Source of the DNA: Ustilaginoidea virens
Taxonomy: Eukaryota > Ascomycota > Sordariomycetes > Hypocreales > Clavicipitaceae
Length of the DNA: 64,000 nucleotides
Reading direction: 5' to 3'
Assembly: GCF_000687475.1 (NCBI RefSeq)
Contig: NC_057318.1
Span: forward strand, 4,216,001 to 4,280,000
The position numbers were made by a program, and so were the translations under genes. The notes under the pieces were generated by a model. That model had not been told where the DNA came from, made no database searches, and saw only the letters and a program-made list of their open reading frames with translations. Numbering within the stretch: the first letter of the stretch is position 1; each line of letters starts with the position of its first letter. Of this stretch, positions 46,647 to 57,400 are shown one piece after another.

Positions 46647-48593
46647 ATGGACGTATCAAAATCCGACCTTGGCAGCCTCACTGCAACGCAGGCGGTCGAG
46701 TTGATGAGATGGAATCACGTCTCTGCGCGTGACTACGCCCGAGCTCTGCTTGACCGAATCAGGGAACGAGACCCTCAAGTAAGAGCCTGGATCTACTTGA
46801 ATGAGGAAGCCGTTCTTGAACAGGCCGACAATCTGGATCGAATCCCCCCCGAGAAGAGGGGGCCTCTACACGGGGTTGCAGTTGGTATCAAGGATGTGTT
46901 TCTAACTCAAGGTACTCATCCAAGCATGCATATGCTTCCTTCTGCCAGCAAGGGTGGACAACGATCCCTTTTCCATGTGGTTGTATGGGACGAAATTATC
47001 CGTCAACTGCCAGCTGTCAGCTGACCATTCCCACCAACGCTCTTCTTTGTAGATATGCCTACTCGCTACAATTCCCGGCTTCACGCGAACGACGGAAACG
47101 CAGCCGCCGACTCTGCCGCGGTGAGTGTGCTTCGAGCCGCAGGCGCAATCATCCTTGGCAAGACTGCCACCACCGAGTTCGCTGCCATGACAGAAGGTCG
47201 ACCATGTACCAACCCCAACAATCCCAAGCATACCCCTGGAGGGTCATCATCCGGATCGGCGGCAGCCGTGGCTGACTACCAGGTACCCGTGTCTATCGGA
47301 ACCCAAACCGGGGGTAGCATTGTCCGTCCAGCGTCATTCAACGGGTGTTATGGATTCAAGGTAAGAACCGCCCCCTGCTCTCCATCTTTGAACATAGTTT
47401 CATGCAATGTACTTTGTGCAAATCGTTGCGTAGAGTGACTAAATAACAAACACAAAAAAAAAAAAAAAATCAATACAGCCCACATGGGGAACCATCTCCA
47501 CCGAAGGGGTCGGCAGGTATGCCGTATCAGCCGACACCCCAGGCTTCTGCGCACGATCTGTCGATGATCTCGAGCTTCTGGCGAGACTCTTCGACCTAGA
47601 CTCGCTTTTCGCCGAGCCTTTTGCACCAATGTCAATCAAGGGAGCCAGAATCGCCTTTATCAAGACTCCCGTGTGGCCTGCCGCTGGTCCCGGGACTCGC
47701 GCTGCTTGGGATCTTGCTCATGAACTGCTGGCCGATAACGGCGCTGCAATACAAGATGTCGAACTTCCTGCCGTCTTTTCAAACTGTGCAAGCTGGAGAG
47801 ACCTGGTCATTGCTAGCGAGGCCCGTGCCGCCTTTCTGCCGAGTAAGTACACTACCCAGCAGGTCGGTCTGTGCTAAGGGTTGATATGTATATTTGTGTG
47901 TGTGTGTGATGTTGCGAGAAAAGAAACACAATGAGACTACTCTCCTAGGACTTGGAATACTCGTCAAGGTGTCCGTCTCCGATGAAGTGGAGTATTCCAG
48001 AATCACCCCTGATCTTCTCTCTCTTCTTTTTTTGTAACTATTATTGTTATTATTATTACTACTGTTTTTTTTTCCTCAGCACACCTTCAGCTCATGGGAA
48101 ACACTCATTAATCAAACATCAACGCTCTTTAGAATACCGCCAAGACAAGTCAAAAATCCACAGCGACATTGTTAGGCTCATTGAGAACAAAGCTCTACCA
48201 AGTCGCAAGCAACTTCTCGAAGCTCACGATGGTATTGCTAGACTACGCTCCATATGGGACCGATTCGCAACAAAATACGACATAATCATCACGCCGAGTG
48301 CCATCGACGAAGCTCCAGAAGGTCTTGGCGACACAGGAACAGCTGTACGTCCCACCACCCATGTTGGCCCCGTCTCCCCCCATCCAGCCACGTGAATCAA
48401 GTGTGTTGACACAATCAAGGCCTTTTGTGCCATGTGGACAATCCTGCACGTACCGGCCATGAACGTCCCTGGGTTCAAGGGACAGCGCGGCCTGCCCATC
48501 GGATTGACAGTCGTGGGTTCCCGCTACAGTGATATGGAAGTTCTTCGTGGCGGAAAGGCTGTTGGAGCCATCTTCAACGGCCAACCGTCGTAA
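46647..48593 (+). CDS. Amidase-signature family amidohydrolase
   Basis: Predicted 440 aa from five exons: 46647-46911, 47053-47360, 47479-47842, 48133-48344, 48420-48593 (all phases agree). The family hydrolyses amide bonds using a Ser-cisSer-Lys triad. The triad is visible: K82 in GIKDVF, S153 in TPGGSSSGSAA, and nucleophile S177 in GTQTGGSIVRPAS; the S153-S177 spacing of 24 agrees with fatty-acid amide hydrolase and peptide amidase. The end HVPAMNVPG...GLPIGLTVVG is also typical. Substrate cannot be deduced; closest general class is GatA-like fungal amidases. The third intron (290 bp) is long for this gene and might hide a small exon, so residues around 312 are less certain. No signal peptide is seen, so it is probably cytosolic. 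Confidence 0.88.
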
Positions 48594-50853
48594 CAGAACC
48601 GGTTCGAAGCATGTGAAAGCCGAATTTGGTAGAGGGTTCCTACGCGATGTGAGATGCAACATGCACTTGTCCGGACCGACCGTAGAATGCAAAGGGAAAC
48701 AGGTGCCGGATTTGCTAATGAAGAGAGGATGTGTTTCCAGAAGGAGGGGTAGCAGTCACCATCATTGAAATTGTAAATGGTTACCACAGAGATTGATCTT
48801 TACAGAAGAAATGTCATAAATTTATGGTATTTTCAAGACGGCGTTCGTGTTCGTCGGCAGCACGACAAGATGTGAAGTCAAGCAGTCGTCAGAGGATTCG
48901 GACGGTTCCTCGAAGCCCAAAGTTGTTGGACGGGAAAGCTCATGCCAGCCAAAGTCAAATCTCGCTTGCGTCGACAAGTGTCTCGTCGATGCTTCAGAAA
49001 TGGTGATTGGTCTTTTCTCGCTTGCATTTGACGGCTCGATGCCGAAAGATGCCGGAAGAAACGTACCCAGGCGCTCGTTTGCTCCCAGGTCTTGGATGCC
49101 GCTTAGTCCCGCCGTCGTGAAGTTTGTCTTTGGCCGCGGCAATTTCACTACCCGATTGCCGAATAAAGATCGGCTCGTATACTGCGTCCTTGTGAAAAGA
49201 CGAGAAGGATGCCGACGACCCCGGGCGTGCGGTCAAGTTCAAAGCCGGCCTCGTCAGTCCAGTCCAGTCCAGTCCAGTCCAGTCTACCTACTCAGGGGTC
49301 AGGCCTGACTGACAGTCGTTGGTTCATGTTGTTTCGTGCAAAGCGCGCTGCTGCACCATGGCACTGGTTGGTGCGCCCGTGAGAGATGCAGATGGGGATA
49401 GGAAGGAACAATCAGCGCGGAGTGCAGCAATAAGCGCCTAGCCTAGCCTTGTACAACAGCAGAACAGGTTAGAAACTGCGCTCAAGAAATTACTTGAAAG
49501 AAATCAAATTTACCTAACTTTTACATGCGGAGTACTTGCACAACCCCACTGCAGCACAACTTGGACAATGAGCCAACCGTTTCAAGTGCACCGTTGGGAC
49601 AAGCCCCCCCCCACCCCATCACAAGGCCCCACTACGGAGCAGACCCGCGGCTAAAATAGGCCCAAGCTGCAACTGCGTACTGCGTACTCTGTACTCTGCA
49701 CGTGCTAAATGTACGAGTACGTACGGCGATGATACGGCATGGCATGCGGACTGACGCAGTCGTCTTTTACCCGGGTGAAAACAAGAAGCAGGAACCATGG
49801 AGGGGCAACATCTGGTATCAAGAATCAATCTCGCCCCCGGAAAGCACGCAGGGGAGAATGTCCCAACGCTCCTTCCCTGCCCTGAGATCAAACCCAACAA
49901 ACAACCATCCTGGTACTCCGTAGAGAGGTAGCCTTTCATAACGTCAAGGGTACCACGAGGTAGGCACAATTACATACCTAAGTGGGTACCTAAGGAAGGA
50001 GATAGCCTGTAGGCAGGCACCTACCTCCGGGCACGAAGCACCTTGGCGCCGCCGCCAACCGTTGCACGGTTACAGGCACCTGGGCGCTTACAGCACGCAC
50101 CAGACCAGTTTGAAGCGGGGTGGGAGGAAGGGGGGGTGGGCGCCTACGAAGTATCCGTGCTCTGTACGGACTACGGAGAACTTGTCTGTCTGGTCCATTC
50201 AATTTCCAGCTTCCTCTCGACTTGACTTCCATCCTCATCCGCTTCCGCCTGGCAACATAACCCTTTCAACTTGCTCAACTCCCGCGGCAAGGCACCCATA
50301 CGCTGCATCTTGGGGTTAGCATTTAGCCATTGTCGCGTTTCTCACTCGGGACAGTCACCTGCCTCGACCCGTCGCACTCCTTCTTGCCCCCATCTTTGAA
50401 ACAGGTACCTCTCGGCGGCACCCATCTCGTCCAAGCCACTGCGGCCATCGGGAGCGCGAGCTAAGTTTCAGTTTCTGCACCATAGCAACTGAGCGTCTTT
50501 GTACGACGGCATGCCATTGTTTCTTTGTCGGCTGCTCTAATCGTTGTCCAAGTCGCAATTCCACCAACATCCCGCCCGGAGTCTGGCATGCAAAGTCTCT
50601 CGACGACACCTGCCCTATATCCGCTCTATCCGCAGCCGTCGACACCAGCTCTCTGGATCAAACTTGGCTCTATCGTTGACTCTTGACACACACCCTCCTC
50701 CCACCGCTCGGAGCCAGATACGGATTCCATCTTCATGCGACCGCCTCGGCATCCTCGTCATCTGCAAAGGAAGAACAAGCCCGGTTCATGCACAAGGCTT
50801 ACCAATGCTGTGATTCATCTTCCCTGACACTACCCGAGTACACGTCGTACAAC
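48594..50853. other. 2.3-kb intergenic region upstream of the NIPA gene
   Basis: No gene I can name. A - strand frame at 49148-48822 (ending TNTNAVLKIP) and an overlapping + strand frame at 48847-49308 are both open with ordinary composition. One may be the end of a gene, but neither has a recognisable domain. Other features: an agtcc pentamer repeat (49257-49282), AGGTACCT-like motifs (49926-49993), a C run (49606-49618) and a CT-rich probable 5' untranslated region of the transporter (50200-50850). Confidence 0.45.
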
Positions 50854-52781
50854 ATGGCCATGCAGCCAACCGGCTGGCAGTCGGCGCCGGTAGCTAGAGC
50901 AGAAGACGGGAATCGACCGGATTACTACAAGGTCATTGGAGTCTGCCTGGCCATATGCTCTGGACTCTTTATTGGAACGTCCTTTGTGCTGAAAAAGGCG
51001 GGCTTGCTCAAGGCCAACGAGAAATACAACGAGGTCGCCGGGGAGGGCTATGGCTATCTCAAAAACGCGTACTGGTGGGGAGGCATGACGCTGATGATTG
51101 TCGGCGAGGTGCTCAACTTTATCGCCTACGCCTTCACCGATGCCATTCTCGTCACCCCGCTGGGTGCGCTCTCCGTCGTCATCACCGCCGTCTTATCCGC
51201 CGTCTTCCTGAAGGAGCGGCTGAGTATGGTTGGCAAGGTCGCATGCTTCTTGTGCATCATTGGATCCGTTGTTATAGCATTGAATGGCCCCAAAGAATCT
51301 TCGGTCGCCGACATCCAGCAGATGCAGCGCATGTTCATCACTCCAGGTTTCCTGTCATATGCCGGTGTCGTTCTCGTTGGCTCCGCCGTTACGGCGTTTT
51401 ACGTAGGCCCAAGATGGGGCAGAAAGAACATGCTGGTGTACATCTCCATCTGCAGCTGGATTGGTGGACTCAGTGTTGTATCGACACAAGGCCTCGGCGC
51501 AGCCATCATAGCATGGATTGGCGGGGATCCTCAGTACAAGTTCTGGTTTCTCTGGTTCCTGTTCGTCTTTGTCATTGGCACTTTGCTGACCGAAATCGTT
51601 TTTCTAAATGTGAGTCCTTGCCAGCTGAAGACTTGTCAGACTTGCCCTGACAGGCAAAACGGAAAGCCAGAAAAAAAAAAAGAAAAAGAATAGAAAAGAA
51701 ACGAAGCGAGTGCTGACGAGATGCCTCCTCTGCCGTCCCGGAACAGAAAGCGCTCAACATCTTCAACGCAGCCCTGGTCACCCCCACGTATTATGTCTAC
51801 TTCACTAGCACAACAATTCTTACGTCCATCGTTTTGTTCCGTGGCTTTAATGGATCATCAGCCCAAGGAATCTGCACCGTCGTGCTGGGTTTCCTCACCA
51901 TCTGCTCGGGCGTGGTTTTACTGCAACTGTCCAAGTCGGCAAAGGACGTCCCTGACGCTGCTGTTTTCAACGGCGATTTGGACCAGATCCACACCATTGC
52001 GGAGCAAGAGCAGCCAGAGTCGGAACCCAAGGCCGACGCCATTCGTGGTACGGCGGCAATCGTGCGACGCATCTCAAAAGCCCGTCTGCGCATGGAAGCT
52101 GAAGAGCTGAAGAGACTGCACGAGGAGAAAATGGCCGAAAGCATGTCGCCCATTGGTGAAGACGGAGTGTCCGAGTACGAATGGGACGGGTTGAGGAGAC
52201 GGAGGACCTTGGTGGCCAGCATGAGAAGTCGCGCGACCACATCACCCCAGCCAGTATCGCCGTCCATCCGGGCTGTGGGCACTCCCTGCAGCCCTCATCC
52301 TCCACTGGGCATGTCGCGATTCCCGACCGACGAAGAGCTCGAAGAGGCAGACCGCAGCACCATCTTCACAACCATCGCCGGCACGATTCGAGGGCGACCA
52401 CGGACCAGCCAAACCCTGCCCGCCTACACGGACCAGTATGCCATCGACAAGTTGCGAAGTCCGCTGCGTCCTGTTCCCTTGACTCATATCGTGTTTCCCG
52501 AGCAGAAGCCGGACGACGAGGCTGGGGCGTATTACGGACCGACTCGCGAGCATGTTTTTGACAGGCAGCAGCAGCAGCAGCAGCAACAGCAACAGCAACA
52601 CGCCGAGCATCATGGCGCGAGCGGAAGTGCTCAGAGCATTCCCCCTACGCCGCCCCCACACTCGGCTCGGCGACAGTTTTCCTTCAACCGAGTTTTTCGA
52701 CGCAACGCCGGTTCGACTGAGGAGGAACGGATCGGCCTTGTAAAGGAAGGAGAGGTTGAAGGCTCCCCTTCATTTATCTGA
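50854..52781 (+). CDS. NIPA-type magnesium transporter
   Basis: Predicted 596 aa from two exons: 50854-51609 and 51747-52781, with a 137-bp GTGAGT...ACAG intron. The N-terminal 300 residues match the NIPA/DUF803 family of Mg2+ transporters: SGLFIGTSFVLKKAGLLKAN, then TPLGALSVVITAVLSAVFLKE, then, after the intron, VTPTYYVYFTSTTILTS. About nine membrane segments are predicted, probably in plasma membrane or endosomes. Residues from about 330 are a soluble, Ser/Pro-rich tail with a Gln run encoded by a CAG/CAA repeat (52566-52601, about residue 525) and a basic C-terminal patch (ARRQFSFNRVFRRN). Start ATG 50854 is chosen because MAMQPTGW precedes the first membrane segment by a short tail. In-frame ATGs at 50683 and 50788 are possible but would add a leader with no known counterpart. 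Confidence 0.92.
52566..52601 (+). repeat. CAG/CAA repeat encoding a glutamine run
   Basis: Tandem CAG changing to CAA codons inside the NIPA tail; about 11 to 12 Gln residues. Mixed codons reduce slippage compared with a pure CAG run. Confidence 0.85.
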
Positions 52782-53638
52782 TTGGGGTTGGCTTCTGTTT
52801 AACGTTGACGAGTTTTCTCTCCCATGATTATGATGCGACCCATGTAAGGCGACGAGGTAACGAAGAAAAAGGAGAGAGAAAGAAAGAAGGGAAGAAAGAA
52901 ACCCACGTACCAGGCTCTTCCTTTACCGGCTCGGATGCAGCGAGTTTTGGCGGTTTCTTGCTTCTTGCTTTTTTTTTCTTGTTCAGGTAAATACACTTAT
53001 GTACAGTACCGTTGTATTTCATGTATCATTAGAACGACACGGCATGCATAGACATCAGGAGCAGGCTAGAGCCCAAAATCGAATGCGATTCGAGGACTGT
53101 GAATGAGGCGAAGTGAAGCGGCTGTCAGCGGATTGGGGGAGCTGTTGAGCCGCGTTTGGGCTGCGGCCATGACGCGGCGGTTTTGCAGACATTGTCGTCA
53201 ACGCTGCAGATTGATCTACCTGCTTGTCCACGGTCCGCTATGTACTGCTCGATGAGGGCCATTATACACGCTGTTTTCCATAGCATCCAAAAGCATGTCC
53301 TGCCAACGCCAAACAAATGCAATCTGTATCTAGCGGCGGGCGTGAGAAGAAGAGAGCGGGGAAATGAAAAGGAAGAAAGGAAGAAAGAAAAATAACACAA
53401 AGCAAAGAAAAGTAAAGCAGAAAGAAAGAAAGAAGGAAAGAAAGAAAGAAAGAAAGAAAGAAAAAGATAGCATGAAGCAAAGAAAAGACAGAAAAAGGCG
53501 AAATGGCGTCTTGAGGATGCAGATCGTCCACCGCTGCAATACTCGTTCATCGTTACAAGTTTCTTTTCGATATGCCCACCAAAAGTTCTCCAAGTCTACA
53601 CAGTCCACAGTCGAGAGAAAAAGGGGGGGGGGGGGGAT
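52782..53638. other. Convergent intergenic region with GAAA microsatellite
   Basis: 3' untranslated regions of the NIPA gene and the U-box gene. A long purine tract of gaaa/ggaa units spans about 53339-53486, with a shorter one at 52862-52902, and a G run lies at 53623-53636. Open frames here are Phe- or Lys-rich products of the tract and are not genes. Confidence 0.55.
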
Positions 53639-54712
53639 TCACCAGTCAACGGCCCAGCCGTTTTCGTCCAGAAACTCATCACATGCCTGTTTCAGGGCAA
53701 GGTTCGGTCGCAAGTCGCTGGGCAGAAGAGGTTCCCTAGTGAGAGGGTCGGTGGGCTGTCTTCGAAGATGCTCCAGGATGGCTGCTCGTTCATACGATTT
53801 GCCGGTTTTTGTCTTGCCATAGAGGTCAGCATGATGTACTGGTCTAAGAAGCCAAAGGATCCGGATCGTGCCACGGGGGGGGGGGGCTATTCAGCAAGAA
53901 AGCGATTCGGGGCGCACTCACAATGACGGGATCAAGCATGATTCCAAAAGTTATGTCGTCAACAACCCAGTCTGGAACCTCCCTCCTCTTGGCGGCTTGC
54001 AGTCTTGCCCGCTCAAAGATGTCCTTCATCTGGTCTAGCTTCCGCTCGCTCTCCTCCCGGATGAGGCTCGTTTCCAGGTCATCGCCCTGCGCGCCCGCGA
54101 GCATGGTATCCCTCTCCTGGGCCAGCAGGGCGAGAAGATGGACCTCGAGGTCGCGCGCTTCCCTAGACCGCGTCTTGTCCATGTGCTCCCACCGCTCCTT
54201 CTTGCACTTGAGCACCATGGCCGTGATGGCGCCAAGGGACTTGTCGTTTGTGGAAACGCACAGCTCGTGGGCTTTCAGGGCGTGGAGGAGGGCCGATTCA
54301 AAGTCGCCCACGGCCAGCAGAGCCTGGCTTAGGTAGTAGTGGGCTTTCATGGACGAGGGGGTTAGGGACAGGCACGTCTGGCAGTCGGCGATGACGGAGT
54401 CCCAGTAGCCGAGCCTGAGGCGGGCCATGGCGCGGTTCGAGTACAGGGTAGCATTTTTAGGGTCGGCTATGATGCTGAGAAGAAGAAGAAACAGAGAAAG
54501 GGCTTGTCAGCTGGGATGTCGGGACGGCGAGGGGGTTTCCTCTGGTTGCGGAAAAGGGCCCGGCGGCACAACGGAGGTGGCGTTGCGTCACGGACGGCAG
54601 AAGCAAGCGGGGAGGAAGCTTACGCCTTGGAGTAGAGGCTATCAGCGCCGACGTAGTCGCCGCTTTGGAAGTGCTGGTTTCCTTCTTGTTTGAGTTCGAG
54701 CGCCCTCGACAT
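53639..54712 (-). CDS. CHIP-like TPR and U-box E3 ubiquitin ligase
   Basis: Predicted 271 aa from three exons: 54712-54624, 54474-53922, 53812-53639 (introns 149 and 109 bp). The N-terminal part (about 1-125) holds TPR repeats: LKQEGNQHFQSGDYVGADSLYSKA, then NATLYSNRAMARLRLGYWDS. These would bind the C-terminal EEVD of Hsp70/Hsp90. A charged helical middle (about 125-195) corresponds to the CHIP dimerisation hairpin. The C-terminus (about 197-271) is a U-box: FGIMLDPVI joined by splicing to TKTGKSYERAAILEHL, then TDPLTREPL. This is the STUB1/CHIP architecture and slightly shorter than human CHIP (303 aa). It should ubiquitinate chaperone-bound misfolded proteins. The last intron contains a long G/C homopolymer (53873-53886), which may be a sequencing-error risk. 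Confidence 0.93.
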
Positions 54713-56472
54713 TTTCGAGGCGGCTGGTGGCGCTTGTCGATGGCGGCGTTGTTGCGGGTGGCGAGCTGGACGCTATTAAGCAAGGATGGCGGAATGCACC
54801 ATGCGCCGACGAGGGGCATGGGCAAGGAGGAGTCCAGGAATACCTTTGTTGAAGGATGGAAGAAGCCTGTCTGGTTGAAGAAGGTTCAAATGTTGTGCTT
54901 GGGAAGGGAAATTTGCGCGAGGCGGACTTTGGGGCAGATTGGGATGGGAATGGGACATGAGGGACATGTACATCACGGCGCGCCCAACGGCGGGGGAGAG
55001 TGACGGGCAGGCGGGCAGGCGGGCAGGCGGGCAGGCAGGCTGGCAGGCCAGAGGTTATGTCTCGATTGGTTAATGCCAGCTCTGTGGAGTGACTTGTCTG
55101 CCAAGTACATACCGCGCTGCCAGGCGTTGCGCCCAGACGAGCCAGATTTGGCAGCGTGGCGCCTTGTGTCGGAATGTTCGAGAACTGGATCCTCTGGACG
55201 GATCCGCAAGCACGGGGGGGTTCCGGTACAGAGTCGAGCGTGCGAGTGCATATGGTGCGGCATGTACGGAGTACCGTGCAGCCCCGCCGGCCTGCTGCTA
55301 ATTTTGGGGTTGTCAAGTTTTGTCGTGGTTCTGAGCCCACCAAACCACGGGGGTTTACGGATGCGCAGGATTCGAGTGGCACGGGGCAAGTCGGAAACCA
55401 CCCCGGGGGTTTGCGGGCAACGACGCCGCCAGCTCCTGGAAACGGCGCGTGATCTTCAGCAAGTAGTAGCAGCGTTGCGTTTATTGCACTATTTACTCTC
55501 TAATTCTTCTCTTTCTTCTTCTTCTTCTTCTGTTTTTTTATTTTATTTCATTTTTTTACCTATTTTTTTATATTATTTATTTATTCATCTTGGCCATGTC
55601 TGCGCATCAATGTGCATCGGTCGGCATCGCAACTTGTCCTGCATGCCCCGTTGTGGATCCCAATGTACCGCTACATTTCTCGTCCGATCGATGGCCTGCA
55701 CCATCGAGCGGCTGGCGGACTGGAGGAACGTATCGATACGTATCGACCAGGGGGGGAAGCGGTCCAGCCAAGTCCCCACCCCCGGATGAGCCGCTGACCA
55801 AACTCCCCTGCTCCATGCGGCCTTTGCTCTTTTCCCGACCCGACGTCAGGACTTTTACACACAAAACCAGCACCAAAAACACCACCAAAACACCACCAAA
55901 GCACCACCAAAGCACCACCAAAGCACCACCAAAGCACCACCCGCCGTCTGCTCTCCTACCACGGCCAACAGCGACCCCCCTCTTCCCACGACCGGGAGGA
56001 AGAAAAGAAAAGAGAAGAGCAGAGAGAAAAAAAAAAGCAAAGAAAAGAAGGAAAGGAAAGGACACCAAAAGCGAGACGGTCCGCGGCATCGCTCTGGCTG
56101 CTCGCACGCTCGACTCGGCGTTGATGCTACAACTGCCAAATCCCGGCTTCCCATGTGATCGACTGCGCGCGGCAACCACCTCGGCTACGTGGCCAAGCAG
56201 CCTCCAGCGCCTGTCTTCCGAAATCGCGCGTCTTGGCCACCCGGGGGAGACGACACGACGGCACGGCAAGAGACGAACACCAAGCCAAGGGGCCGCCTAG
56301 CCCACGCTCCAGCGTCCGCAATCGCCTAGGACACTGACGAGCTGCGAGTCAACCGCTGACCTCTTGCGGTTCCAATCCGACGCAGATAAGAAAGAAAGGG
56401 AAAACAGAAAACGAAACTCCCGCCTTCCCGCCCGCCACTGCCGAGCCCCTTCCCTCCCGCTCCGACTGCGAC
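54713..56472. promoter_or_regulatory. Divergent intergenic region with several simple repeats
   Basis: 1.76 kb between divergent start codons. No supported gene. It contains gcaggcgg repeats (55003-55045), a ttcttc/ttta tract (55501-55590) and an 11-bp tandem repeat caccaccaaag (55872-55942). The long open frames here (for example 55590-56300) owe their length to these repeats and have no recognisable domain. Confidence 0.5.
55872..55942 (+). repeat. 11-bp tandem repeat (caccaccaaag)n
   Basis: About six head-to-tail copies, the first ones with an A in place of G in the last position. Because 11 is not a multiple of three the repeat cannot stay in one codon phase. Confidence 0.85.
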
Positions 56473-56946
56473 ATGCCTTCTCAACGCCCCTTTTTCCTCT
56501 CCTCCTTCTTCTCCGCCTTCCGCCAGCAGGGCCCGGCCCTTCCGACCGGCCAGCAGCCGCCCAATAAGCACAACCAGACACCCGCCGTCGGCTCCGCTTC
56601 ATCCGCCAACGCCTATTCCCAAGCATCGTCCGCGCCCAGATCCATCTCAGCCGCCGCGGGGGCGTCGTCCGCCCAGGCGAATGGCCGATCGCCCCCAGCC
56701 AATGTCTCCATCCACTCTCCTCGCGGGACCGCCGTCAACTCGGCGATTCCCATCCCGGCCACGTCGGCCGCGGGTCGCAGGAGGGGGAGCGACAGCAGCA
56801 GCGAGGGCTTCAGAGACGTCTTTGGGGCCGACAAGTGGTACATCGGCGGCAGGACGGCTGGCGGCGAGGAAAGGTTCTTCAAGCTGGGCGTTGTAAGGCG
56901 CGTCAGAAGTAATGATGGCTTGAGTCTAGATCGGCTGAGTCTATGA
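56473..56946 (+). CDS. Small Ser/Ala-rich protein with conserved-looking C-terminus
   Basis: A single-exon 157-aa frame. Residues 1-105 are Ser/Ala/Pro-rich and probably disordered. The C-terminal 45 residues (FRDVFGADKWYIGGRTAGGE, then RFFKLGVV and a Ser/Leu-rich end) have a very different, folded-looking composition with aromatic residues and glycine turns. I associate this C-terminal pattern with uncharacterised short proteins of Sordariomycetes, but that is from memory and function is unknown. Start at ATG 56473 follows a CT-rich leader typical of fungal 5' untranslated regions. No signal peptide or membrane segment is evident. Confidence 0.72.
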   Translation: MPSQRPFFLSSFFSAFRQQGPALPTGQQPPNKHNQTPAVGSASSANAYSQASSAPRSISAAAGASSAQANGRSPPANVSIHSPRGTAVNSAIPIPATSAAGRRRGSDSSSEGFRDVFGADKWYIGGRTAGGEERFFKLGVVRRVRSNDGLSLDRLSL

Positions 56947-57400
56947 GACCCATATCTGCGGTGGGAAAGGGGAATCTTTTGTGTCATGGGGCGAAGAAGC
57001 GCCAGGGAAGGAACAAAAAAAGGACGAGGCTGAATCGAAATGGAGTCAAGACCGGCGACATAACTCTTTTACATCTTTTGCGACGACACCTTTTTCAGTG
57101 GCAAACCCACTACATGAGACCTACGGTATCTGCACAGGCGTTTTTTTTTTCCTTTTTTTCATTTTCTTCTTTGCATTTTTTATTTTATTTTATTTTTTCG
57201 TATTATTATAGGCTTGCCTTTATTTGTAAAAATTTGCATCGCATGCTGCTCTATTTGATGTGTTTCAATAGTGTGTTTTGCGGATGCTTTGTTTGCCAAG
57301 GACCTGCAAAGACATGCGAGGTTTCGCCAATAAAAAACATGCGACGCCCGTTTTCGCATCGCCATTGATAAACGCCTTTTTTCTTCGACATCACCCGCGA
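56947..57400. other. Convergent intergenic region, AT-rich in part
   Basis: 454 bp between two convergent stop codons. A T-rich tract with tttattttatttt units (57140-57205) is the only feature seen. Confidence 0.5.

Noticed and set aside
53339..53486. Lys/Arg-rich ORF over the GAAA tract
   Set aside because: A microsatellite translated in one of three equivalent frames; lies in a convergent 3' region.
55590..56300. 236-codon + strand frame and 220-codon - strand frame
   Set aside because: Both run through the 11-bp repeat and poly-purine tracts; residue content is low-complexity and nothing resembles a domain.
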